Of a stretch of DNA of 64,000 nt, positions 25,001 through 35,858 are shown one piece after another. Location of the stretch: positions 16,482,266 to 16,546,265 of the forward strand of contig JAZBQD010000021.1 of the NCBI GenBank assembly GCA_036583965.1. The letters are read 5' to 3'. The position numbers and the translations under genes were made by a program. Under the pieces are notes generated by a model. That model was not told where the DNA came from, did no database searches, and saw only the letters and a program-made list of their open reading frames with translations. Source of the DNA: Prunella strophiata (taxonomy: Eukaryota > Chordata > Aves > Passeriformes > Prunellidae). Position 1 is the first letter of the stretch; every line of letters starts with the position of its first letter.

Positions 25001-28000
25001 AAACACTATCGCTGAATATTACAAATTCTTCACATTTAAACAAATTCTTGAAAAAGGCTGATTTTCTATTTTTGCCTTTGTTATAAAATAAACTTCAGAC
25101 ACAACTATTTCTGGGTAGAACTGAAATGATACTTATCTCCCTTTTTCTGCAGTTTGTCTCTGATTTGATTTTCAAGGCACTGTATTGTAAGTATTGGCCA
25201 GCAGTGACTTACTATCTTACTCTTTTTTGTATCCTCTGTTGCCATTAGAGCTGCTATACAGAAAGTAACATCAGATTCTCTGTAGCCTCTTAGCACCATT
25301 TTTATCTGGAAGTGATACTAATATTATGTGTACTTACCCTTTGTGTTTCCTGCTTAATTCTGTTAAGCTGTGATTGCTGGATCTTGATCTGGATGCCTGT
25401 GTAACACTATTATAAAATTGAATTAGTACTTTAGTAGTTTCATTTGTGCTTTTCTTTAATATAAAGAGTCAAACAAAGGAAACAGCAGATTTGGGACTTG
25501 CATTCTGTGAGAACATAAGCACAAATAAGCTGAAAAATGAAAGGTCTGTCTTGTTGCCTTCCATATTTGTTTGTCAGAATGCTAAAAGTTTGTCTGACAG
25601 TGGATGTTTCTTCTTGTTACAGTTTTATTTGTGTCTATTTCTGCTAATACACCTGTAAATACTTTCTGCTGTGGGTAGGGAGGGAGTCCTCCCCAAAACT
25701 TTGTGTTGGCCTAGAAAAATTGGTAGTTTTAAGTGAGTTTGCTAATGCTTCGTATTCTTAGTTATGCAAAACTGCTTGTGTTTAGAAAATTCTCAGTTCC
25801 AAAGGATATGAAAGCATTAAAAAAAATGTATATATACTTGGCAGCTGTAAATTAAACAGCTGCAAAAGAAACCTTGTGAAACCTCGTTTAGTTTTGAACA
25901 ACTTGATCCGTGTCTGTAACTTGATGTATGTAACTAACTCCTTAGAAATTTTTATTTCAAGGCACAATACACAGGGGTTTTTTTTCTGTTAGAAACAAGA
26001 GGCTGAATTTCCCTGTTAGTTATATGGACCCCAGTTGTGTAGGGGCAACAGAACAAAGAGCAATGGCTGCCTTCCACTGTTCTAAATCCTTATGCTGCTA
26101 AGATGTGAATTGATTTTTTTGTGAAGCTGGGTAGAAATGTAAGAATTGGCAGGACTGGGGGCTTAGGGGGCTAGAGGGGGTTTAATAGCCTTCTAAATGT
26201 AGGAGAAGTTAATAGAACTGATACTGAATCAACATAGGGTGCTCAACTTGCAAAAGAACATGTTCCTGAAATGGCAACTCTGAGGTGAACCAAATGTGCT
26301 TGCCTTTATCATTAAGGTTGTACAGCTTCCTTTGCTTTAATATATTTCTGACATGTGCTGATTTTTTAAACATGATCTTAATGTACCATTTACTGTTCCA
26401 AATACATTCACACCAAACTGTTGGTAACATTCTGAGCCTTGCAAGCTTTTTCATTCCTGTTTGGTTTAAGGTGCTGCTATGCTTGTGTCCTGGTAGGATG
26501 GGCCTCCAGTAACCAGGCTGCCATTGATAACAGGAGCACTGTGAGGATATGGCTGTTTAATGGTAGCAAACCAGTGTATGGTGCAATCATGCATCTTCTG
26601 TTTCTTTTGTTGTTGTTGTTTTTTAAGAGTTGATGTGAATTTAAATGTGTGCAAGAAGGACTTGCTGCTTAGAACAGGACTGAACTCTCTTGTTTCAAGT
26701 GCCATTGCTATGCAATGAACAGAACTCAGCGCTCAGCCCCGCAGTCAGGGTGAGGGAATGTTTGTGTTTGTGTGTGTGACTCTTCACTGAAAACTGTAAC
26801 CAGACAGCCTGAAATGGTGGAAACGCCTCAAGGAACTGCTGAGTTAAATAAATGAAGTCCCTTCACTTGTGACCATTTTTCATATGCTGGCTTTACAGTA
26901 CCTGCAACAACTAGCAATGGACTATAAGAGATGACTTGTGGTGACTGTCAGCTCTACATTTCACAACATCCAGTGCTTTACATGCTTCAAGCACCTGCAT
27001 GCAGAGCTAATTGACAGTACCTCTATCTACAGGCATTTGCAAGTGCATCTGTGATAAAGCTAGGTATGAAAGATGGCCATATCTTTACAGCTTAAAGACT
27101 TCCAACACCTGATTACAATCTCATTTAAGTTTGTAATTATTTGGAATGAATGAGTAATAAATCTCATGGGTGAGTCTTTCCCAAAGTGTGTGTGAGTTAA
27201 TCTCAGCAAAGCTGAGAAATGTCCTTAAGATATTTTTCTTTTCATTACTGGTGGGATTTTTTTATTTAGTGGACAAATCTAGTTTTCAAAGGATGTTCAT
27301 GTTTAATTCTTGCTATTTAAGCCAGTGAACTTGCAGTGACCAGACAAAATCAAGCATTCATTTCTTAGACCTATTTTACAAGTGACAATCCCAAAGAAGG
27401 AATGTTGTCCTAGTAACTGTGAAACTTGTAATTACATTATTGCATGCAGAGAAAACCTTGTGCCAAAATACTGTTTCATATTTCCCTCTGTTGGAAACTG
27501 GAGTGTTACACAAAGCAACTACTAGTAAGTTATTCACAAGTATTGAAATGTTTTGTTCACAAAAGCACTTACTCAGTCCTGTAAATTATACATATTTTGG
27601 AATAAAGTTAACTTCAATCATTTTTTGCCTTCTGTTTTAATGGCCATGACCTCTACCTGAAGGGGCCTGGATGAGGGATCCAGTGCCTATTGGCAAGTAC
27701 CACCCATTGCTCCTGAACATCTTAGTTTTAGCTTACAAAATCCTCTACCAACTCAAAAGCTTTCAAAACGTATCTTACAATGTCAGTTCTTGATCTCTGG
27801 AGGTGCAGAAAGGTTTTCTGTCTCAGACCCTTCGTCAGCACAAAATGTAATCTTTACCTTGTATGTGCAGTGGAATGAGAACCTCTGCAGCTTCAGCTCT
27901 GTGACAGATGCCTCCCAACAGGCTCTCAGGACAGGGTTCCTTTCCTTTCTTACTCAACCTTACCACCCACCCCTCCTGTAGGGGTGATTTTAGATCTCAT

Positions 28001-30535
28001 GTTGTAACACTCAGCAGAAATTCATCTGCAGTATAATGATTCCATTCTAATGCCTTATTATTTTGTATTGTATTTTATTTAACTGAGAAAATACTTTTGC
28101 TACTGTAAATATTGAAAAAACCCCAAACCCTAGAGTGGCTTGGTTTCAGGATGTCTCATATTCTGTCCTTTTTCTTCCTTCACAGTTCCCATGCTTAGTG
28201 ATAATCCCACCGATTTTCTGTTAGTTGGAGGATATAAAATTCTGATTTTTGTTGTTACCTGTAAGTCTTGCATGTGTGATTCAGAGGAGGTGAATGAGCA
28301 GAAGCCTCATGACTGAAGGTTCATGTGCACTGTTCCCTCAGCTGTAGTCATGAATGAAGCATTCCCTGATGGACAGCACGAGGCTGCTGTGTTCAGCCCC
28401 ATCACAGTCTGAGGTAAGCATTTGCAGGCAGCAACATTCAGGTATTTCCAGAGGGGAAAGGGCAGTATTTACAGAGGGGAGGATGTCATAAATATCTAGA
28501 AACTAAATTCCTGTTCAGAGTGTTTGCAATCATGGAACAGTCAGATGTGTAAGATCCTTCTAGGAGTAACAGCCCTGTTCCCATCATAGGGATGGTTCTG
28601 CTTTAGATTAGGCTCTTATTTCAGGCTTTTCATCATTCAGAATGGATTTGACTTCTAGGCAGAAGTCAGCTATTTTGACAGACTCCACCTCTGGAAACTT
28701 TCACAAATGGTAGACAGTCCAAAAGGCAGGGAAAACTAACTCTTGATTGAGAACAGACTGAGAAGAAAGTGGCTGTTCAGAGATAGGGAAGCCCCATGAA
28801 TTTTCAAACTGCTTTCTTGCCTGCTGTTGCTGAGAATTTTGCTGGCAGTGAAATTGTTCCTGACTGGTTTGGGTTTAGTTCTTGAATTTCTTTCACTTGA
28901 AGAAATTTCATGCTGGCAAGCTGATTGTTTTCCATCAGAACAATGCAGTCAAGAGGCTGATTTTATTCCTGGCTCCAGGATTTGACAGTGAATCAATCCT
29001 TTGGATGTTTGGACCTAAAACAATAGGAGAAAAATGTTGATTTAACTTTCAGGTGTTCCATCATTGCATTTTCACATTGTTGTCAACAATTCACTTGTTT
29101 TGTTTTGGCACCTTGAATGGAGGAAGCACTTCTGGCTGATCCAGCCTGTAATTTTATTTCCTTTCCTTGAACAGGAATGGTGTTGTTCTTGAGAGAACTT
29201 AACACAAAAACAAGAAGCTGTTGTTTCCTCTGCTGGAAGAACCCAGTGTATTCAAAGGCATATAACTTGATTAAGTTTATGATGGCTGAAGTGTTGTGTA
29301 TTTGTTTCTTTATGTTCTAGGTCTTTAATCAGGTCTTTAAACCTGGCCTTCTGCTGCAGGTCTTGTAGAATTGTGAGTGTTGTCTATGTTCTTGTATCAG
29401 GTTGTAGTAAAACCTCTGTCTAATCTGTCTGATTTGACAGTTTCAAAAAACAGCAAAACTCCTACCTGGCATGAAACACTGGAAAACATGGAAATAATGT
29501 TTATTGTTTTCCCTACTACAACTTTTAAAATTTATGTAGTCCTAAAAAACTGATTGTCTGCAATGGCTGCAACTTAAAATTAGTAAAACAAACAGCTTTG
29601 GCTTTACTTTTAATTGGTAATGCATTAATTTTTCAGCTTTCTCACTGAAGCAGCATTATTTTCAGTTGTCTGAATGGAAGAAATTATCTCCTTCTGGACT
29701 TTGAAAAATGTTTCTAGCTTTACAGCTAGATATATATATATATCTATATATATACATTGCATTTTCTATTTAGTGGAAAATGTGACTGAAACAAGGATAC
29801 AATAATTTCTGTATCTTGGGGCTATTTGTGAAGGATGCTTGGGTTTTTAGAGGTTGCATTTTATATCTAAATATGGAAAACAGATTAGAAAATATTTTAC
29901 CTTGGAGGGAAAGTACAAAGAAGGGAATAAAATGGCCTATTAGACCTAACTGTGAAAAAAAAATAAAGTATGCAACAAGCTTATTTTTGGGTCTATAAAG
30001 TCATGAACTAGTGCTACTGAGACCATTTGCAGTTGATAGAGAGCCCTGTGGTTATTTTACACCATGGCATGAAGACTGAGTCACAAGGACTCTTACCAAA
30101 AGATGGGATTTGGGGACATCTCTAAGTGCATTTTTTCAGATACTTATGTTAAGAGTTGTGTCAAAAGTTCTAGGACTGAAGGAGTCCCAAACCTGCTTGC
30201 TTGTAACTTAATCCTTGTTAAGAAAATTCAATCCTTCTAAAAAGTGCAGAATTATTTATATAAGAAAAATAAATGCTCTTTATAGTTTTCTCCAGAAATG
30301 TGATGTATATATTAGGGTATTTTTTTCTTTTTCACTGTCTTAACTGGGCTTTTTTTTTTGCTCTCTTCAAAATTCTTAAGCCACTCAAGAGTCAACAGAC
30401 AGTTAATGCTTAATTAATAAAATTTTGTGTGAGCGTCATCATACTCTAAGGCAGATTCACAAGGTCATGAACAGTAGGTAGACACTTAAAATTCTATTTT
30501 CTTGTTAATGCCATCTCTTCATTTGGATCCAAACA

Positions 30536-30538
<3 letters not shown>

Positions 30539-30571
<33 letters not shown>
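30539..30571 (+). repeat. Pure A tract, about 33 bases
   Basis: An uninterrupted A run is flanked by unique sequence. No retrocopy body or target-site duplication is apparent on its left. It is a simple mononucleotide repeat, and its true length is unlikely to be sequenced exactly. Confidence 0.9.
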
Positions 30572-30575
<4 letters not shown>

Positions 30576-31349
30576 AACCCACCCTAAAAACCAATACCCA
30601 AGCACAAAACACCCTTTCCAAGTGTCTCATGTCTTGTTTAGCAGAACTTTCAGCCTGCTGGAATTTACTTACTGATTTGACACCAAATATCCTTGATATA
30701 ACTCTATGACTCAAAGAATTTTCACCTTAATAGATAAAGACTGCATAACCTGGTTGGTAAAGATAATATTTGACACAGAAATCAATACCATTGTTCTTTT
30801 ATATACCTCAAGCACACTATCTAATTCTAATCTGGCACTTCTTGAGATGTGACTAAGATATTTTCTTGGGGAAATAAATAAAGTCTGAGTTAATCATCAG
30901 TGTGGGAAGGTATTTTTAAAGTAGAAGCATGCAGAACCACTGTATCACGCAAGGCTTACAGCCTGCCAGTGTAAATACCATTGTCACATTCATGTAGTCA
31001 CATAAGATTATTAAATTCAGGGGTGATACCCTCATGTAACACCTACATAGTTCATCAGCTTCAGAGGAGCTGCACAAATGAGAGTAGAAGTTGACCTTTA
31101 CAGTTCATGTACTGAGTCACAACTTCATCTCCAAAGCTGCTGTAACCGTAATGCACTTCGCCTTTACATCCATTTTATCTGCCTGCTAAATATAAACCTG
31201 TTCTGGAAAGTTAAAGTGGACATGTGACAGGGGCCACTTTGGATAAGCCCCAGCACTCAGACACTCTGCCCTATTAATGGTTCCATCCTAGTTCTGCCTA
31301 ATGCTCCCCAGCGCCGGTGTTTGCTTTCTCCTAGATTACCTGGCCTCGG

Positions 31350-31580
31350 CACAGTCAATAAAAGCAGCAGAAGAGAGCTCCCCGTTCACTTTCTGCTGCA
31401 GTTCTGTCTCTTTCTTTGCAGATCTTGTAACAAAACAGGACCAAACGTCTCTGTTCGTTTAGCTGGAAATTCTCAAGCATCAGACGGATTTTAAATGCAC
31501 TTTGGCATGGCAGAAATGTCAGGGGCACTCAGCTCACATAAGCAAACAAGAAGCTGTCTTTAAAAATTTTGACGTCAGCT
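31350..31580 (+). promoter_or_regulatory. Candidate distal regulatory element with TATA-like and CRE motifs
   Basis: A TATA-like ATAAAAG lies at 31358-31364. A perfect palindromic cAMP-response element, TGACGTCA, lies at 31570-31577. Both are in non-coding DNA about 3.4 kb upstream of the PPP1R3-family gene. The motifs are seen; any enhancer or promoter role is inference, and chance occurrence is possible. Confidence 0.2.
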
Positions 31581-34559
31581 GGAAGATGCAGAGACAGGTC
31601 AACAAAATGTTATTAGGACAATGTTAATTAGGACAAACCTTTATCCTGTGACCGTGCTATTTAAATCTGCAGAGGGAGAGGGATCTGGAGGAATGAAAAC
31701 AATGCCTGAGCACCATTTCCTAAGGCTGTCAACACTAATTGCAATGTAAGACCTTCTGTTCTTCTTGCACTATAATAGAGCAAACCTGCATAGCTCTAGA
31801 ATTTACAGGATGCTGTCTCTGTCAGTGCTGGCACCTTCAAAATTATCTTGTCATAAAAATACTACTTTCCAGCAAAAAGATAATAGGTATTTCTTTACAG
31901 GGGGTAGCTAGGGCAGTACTAATGATTTCTGTATCAGCTTGGTTTTGACAGTATTATTTAGAAAAGTGTCTTGAAAAATATCCTTACCATAGCACCATAA
32001 AAGCAAAGACAGATTAGGCTTTGAAACTTCAGTGTTCAAAATTTTGTGAACTAAATTAAGATTGAGAGGGGGTGGTGGATGGCTGCCTACTACTGCATAC
32101 ATTAAACCATAGTTTCTGTGTGTGGTGGTAGTGCTTACTTGCCTCTAAGGATTTCAGCATTTGCTGTGTACAAATATTTATAGTAGGCAAACCCAAAATT
32201 GCTTTTTAAATTTCCTTTCACAAACTGATGCTTCCCATCTCTAACTCGAACCACAGTTTCCACATCACAGAAGGATGCTCAAAGCTGCAGGCTATTTGAG
32301 GGAATGTCTGTGTGCATGTTTGTTAAATTTCAGTGCTCAAGACTTTCATTTACTGCATCTGTCTTAAAATTCATCAGAGGGGGCAGACCAGCCTGGTGGT
32401 AAGGACACCCTCAGAAGTGAAAGGCGTGGGTGAGAGTTCCCACAACACACTTGGCAAGTGAGCAAGAGCAAAAAGAAAGCAGAAGCATCCTCAGACTCAG
32501 TGAGACTTGCTGGGAATGTTTGGATTGGGAGAAGAAAGTGAGAAATACCACTGTGAGAATTCTGGTGGTGTTTACACAGTGACAGTGCTTGAGACAAGGC
32601 TGAGGTGCCCCTTCATCTCATGTTGCCTTGACCTGGCTAGTCCAAAGCTTTTTGTGTTGGTTTGGGGTTTTTTCCTTTCTTTTTCCTTTCTTTTCACTAT
32701 GATTTCTGGGGTTTTATGCTATTTTTTTGCTTACTACTTTGGAGGAATTCAACTCAGTTACATGAACTACCTCACCTGCAACCACCAGAGAAGAAGGGAG
32801 TTGGGGTTTGTGGTTCCATGAAATATCATGGTTGTGGAAGGAAAGAGGAGACCCTGAGAAAACCAAAAAGCTTACACAAGTATTACACAAGTTTATAAGA
32901 AGAAGTTGGGCAAGTAACATTACCAGAAGAGGGGAAGTGAAACTTTACAAAGGTACCCCAATTGTGTAAAGTACAGCAGAAGCTAAATTACTCCAAAGTT
33001 GGGTTCCCAGGAATACCACAAAAACATCCAGACCTGACTGAATGTGTAATTTGGTTTAAACCAATTTAGCTTATTAGTGCTGATAGTTTCACAGTGCTTT
33101 AAAAATGCAAAGACTTTGCATATTGATGTACAAAATAAAGTTCTCTACTTGATTTTAAGTGAAATGAGCATCAGCAAAACCAAGTGTTAGTTCATTAGAA
33201 AATGTTAATGAAAAGACAGAAAGAAATTATGGAAAAATTAATTCAAAAGGATGTAGCCTTAAAACCTGTTGAAACAATTCCTTGTCCCCATATTAACATG
33301 AGTAGACAAAAACCAGACATGAGTTCATGTTTTACTGAAATACTCATTTCTGTAAGGGAGATGCAGGAAAGAGACCTAAAAAAAATCTTTCCCATGGTGT
33401 GCATTAAAGGACAAGTGAGACAATTTAAAGATTCTGGGCTAATGAATTCAGGTGTACTTATTTATGTTGTTACTATTTGATTTTTCAAAACCCATAATCA
33501 GGCTGCAGATGTGAGGCAGTGGCACAATGAAACATAAGGGTGTCAAATTTAATACTGATGGGCATAATTTTCTCTACTTATGAATCATCTGTCATTAAAA
33601 AGATTTGGAAGCCAGCAGCAATAATCTAGGAATTCTTTTCATACTTATTAGTAAAGGAATTAAAGCTGATTGTTCTAATAAGAGACAGTGGGTAACTTTT
33701 CCCTGTGTTCTGGTGGCTTTGTTTTCTTTTTTTTCACTCTTAGTCCTTATCGGGTTTACTTGTCCTATTCTTAATCTTATCAGCCGCATTTCCACTGCCT
33801 AGACTGTCAAAGGAACACCAAGTGCTGCAGATAAAATGCTGGAGGTGTAAAAAGCTCCTGCTCAGAAGCTAAATCAGAATCACATGTCAACACAGTTCAG
33901 GCTCAGGCTCTGGCATGATGGTAGGATCATTGTTTTTAATGCCATTTACTAATTAAAAATGAGTCCCAGATTACGGAAAGTCTGGAATGAAGCGGCTTAC
34001 TAAAGTGGTGGTTTAGCTCCTTGAACCAGCTACATCGGAGTCTGTCATTAAAATGTAATTTATTTGACTATTGCTCAGCAATTTCCAGATGCTCTTGTGA
34101 CAAGAGGCAGCGTGGTTTGTGTTTCACACAATCATCCCCCCCTGTTTCGGCCGGGGCTCCCTTCAACCCCGATGGAGACGCGTGGCAGGACTGCGGCAGG
34201 TGTATTTTATTCGGCAGATGTACTGTAAACGCATTACAGCAGATCAGCTGGATTTCTTCCTTTAAATGTACACTGTGAGATCCAACTTGCAAGCCAGCTG
34301 TTTCTTATCGGCCCGTGTAATCTTCCCGAGCCCGGCTTTGTCTCTTCCTCTCGCAGCTATTTCTGTAACGGGATCGGACGAGCGAGAGCACCGCTATGAA
34401 TTTTAATGCTTCCACTGGGGAATCCCTGCCGCCTCCTCTTTTTGGATGAGATCCTCGAGGAAAGACCCAGAACAGAGCGAGGAGAGGAGGAGGCGGAGGA
34501 GGAGGAGGAGGGGGACGGCGTAGCCGCGGTAGAGCGGGAAGGGGGAGCCGCGGGGTGTA

Positions 34560-34913
34560 GTTAGGGGCCGTGGCGAGGGCGACACTGAGGCGGGCGCTGG
34601 GGCGGGTGGGAGCCATGGGCAAGGAAGGATGGCTCGGGGCGTGTGTCGCTGCCTGACCGCGGCGCGTCACCAGCGGCAGCAGCCGGAGCGCCGCGGTCCC
34701 GCCGCCGCCCCCGCACACATGCACCCGCCGGCAGCCCCCGGGGCCGGCCGCGACCTGGGCAGCGCCGAGGGCATCCCGCTGGCTCCGGGCGAGAGACAGA
34801 GCCCGCGGACCGGGCGCTAAAACCAACTCGCCATCCGCACGCCGCGGTCCGAGAGGAGGAGCCCCGGGTGCCGCGCCAGCCGCCGGCACCGCCGCCGCTG
34901 CCGCCGGCACCCC
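34560..34913 (+). promoter_or_regulatory. CpG-island promoter and 5' leader of the PPP1R3-family gene, with upstream ATGs
   Basis: The CpG island extends through the whole coding exon. A GGA-rich run lies just before it (about 34480-34513). Upstream ATGs occur at 34615 (a 13-codon frame ending in TGA at 34654-34656), at 34629 (a 63-codon frame ending before the main start) and at 34643 (a frame that overlaps the main ATG and ends at 34921). Whether they are in the mRNA depends on the transcription start, which is not visible. Confidence 0.5.
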
Positions 34914-35858
34914 ATGGATAAGGCGGGCTCGCTGCACAGCTCGGTGCCCGGGCCGCCGCCCCGGCTCTACCTGCCGCGCAACTTCAGCTGCAGCGCCTGC
35001 CTCTATGGCAGCCTGGCCGAGCAGTGCAGGGCGGGCTGCAGCCCCGACGGCGACGCCGCGCCCACGCCCGTGGTGCGGGAAGCGGCGGGCGAGAAGCCGA
35101 GCCGCGGCCGGGAGCCCACGCTGCCCGCCGTGCCCCCCAGCCCCACGCAGCGCCGCCGCGCCAAGTCGCTGCCCACGCCCGGCGACCGCAGCCTGCGCCC
35201 CGCTCTGCAGCAGAGCCCGTCGCGCCGCAAGACCGTGCGGTTCGCCGACTCGCTGGGGCTGGAGCTCACCTCCGTGCACCTCTTCTGCGAGGCCGACCTG
35301 CCGCGGGTGCCGCTGCCCGCGCCGCCGACGCCGCGCCCCGCCGACCTCCTCAAGACCAGGAAGCCGCCGGCGCTGGGCGACCTGGAGCCGGTGCTGTTCG
35401 GGCCGCCGCCGCCGCTGCTGGAGCCGCTGTTCCCCCCGCAGCCCGGCGCCAGCCCCGGCTTCGCGGAGCGGGTGCGGCAGCACAAGGTGAGGCTGGAGTG
35501 GGTGCGGGCAGAGCCGGCGGGGCTGCGCGGGGCCGTGCGCGTCCTCAACCTCGCCTACGAGAAGGTCGTGTCGGTGCGCTACACGCTCAATGGCTGGGCC
35601 AGCTGCGCCGAGGCCGCCGCCACGTACCAGCCGCCCGCGCCGGCCGACGGCATCACCGACCGCTTCGCCTTCCTGCTGCCCCTGGGCGCCGCCGCCGAGA
35701 CCGCGCTGGAGTTCGCCGTCCGCTACCGCGTGGCCGGCGCCGAGTACTGGGACAACAACGAGGGCAAGAACTACCGGCTGCGGGGCCGGCAGCGCGTCCC
35801 GCCCGCCGCAGGGCCCCCGCAGGACCCCGACAGCTCTGCCTGGATCCATTTCATCTGA
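34914..35858 (+). CDS. PPP1R3D/E-like glycogen-targeting subunit of protein phosphatase 1
   Basis: This is a single-exon 314-residue protein. Family members tether PP1 catalytic subunit to glycogen and promote glycogen synthesis. Seen in order: an N-terminal LPRNFSC segment; RRAKSLP at 81-87, the shape of a 14-3-3 site kept in relatives; the PP1-docking RVxF motif KTVRF at 106-110, followed by ADSLGLEL; a proline-rich linker; and a CBM21 carbohydrate-binding domain at about 183-292 with LAYEKVVSVRY, GWASC and the hallmark WDNNEGKNY at 279-287. The end, WIHFI, is shared by PPP1R3D and PPP1R3E. AVRYRVAGAEYWDNN is close to PPP1R3D and LPRN plus YRLRG is closer to PPP1R3E, so I leave the paralogue open. 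The start, CCCCATGG, is in strong context. The frame is intact, and the GC content is very high, as in other family genes. Confidence 0.9.
   Translation: MDKAGSLHSSVPGPPPRLYLPRNFSCSACLYGSLAEQCRAGCSPDGDAAPTPVVREAAGEKPSRGREPTLPAVPPSPTQRRRAKSLPTPGDRSLRPALQQSPSRRKTVRFADSLGLELTSVHLFCEADLPRVPLPAPPTPRPADLLKTRKPPALGDLEPVLFGPPPPLLEPLFPPQPGASPGFAERVRQHKVRLEWVRAEPAGLRGAVRVLNLAYEKVVSVRYTLNGWASCAEAAATYQPPAPADGITDRFAFLLPLGAAAETALEFAVRYRVAGAEYWDNNEGKNYRLRGRQRVPPAAGPPQDPDSSAWIHFI

Larger units (their letters stand above)
22067..34300. other. ATMIN 3' UTR and long intergenic region
   Basis: The first part must hold the ATMIN 3' UTR. AATAAA motifs occur at several points, for example near 25087 and at 27601-27606, but the true end cannot be fixed from sequence. 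The remainder is AT-rich with no exon I can recognise on either strand. It contains a (TA)n-rich patch near 29730-29755 and a pure A tract near 30539-30571. I do not recognise any C16orf46 coding exon here, although human has that gene in the ATMIN-GCSH interval. Confidence 0.6.

Noticed and set aside
30505..30714. Poly-phenylalanine open frame on the minus strand
   Set aside because: It is simply the translation of the A tract at 30539-30571.
33202..33480. A 92-codon open frame rich in Lys and Met
   Set aside because: It resembles no known family, has no promoter or splice context, and its length is expected by chance in AT-rich DNA.
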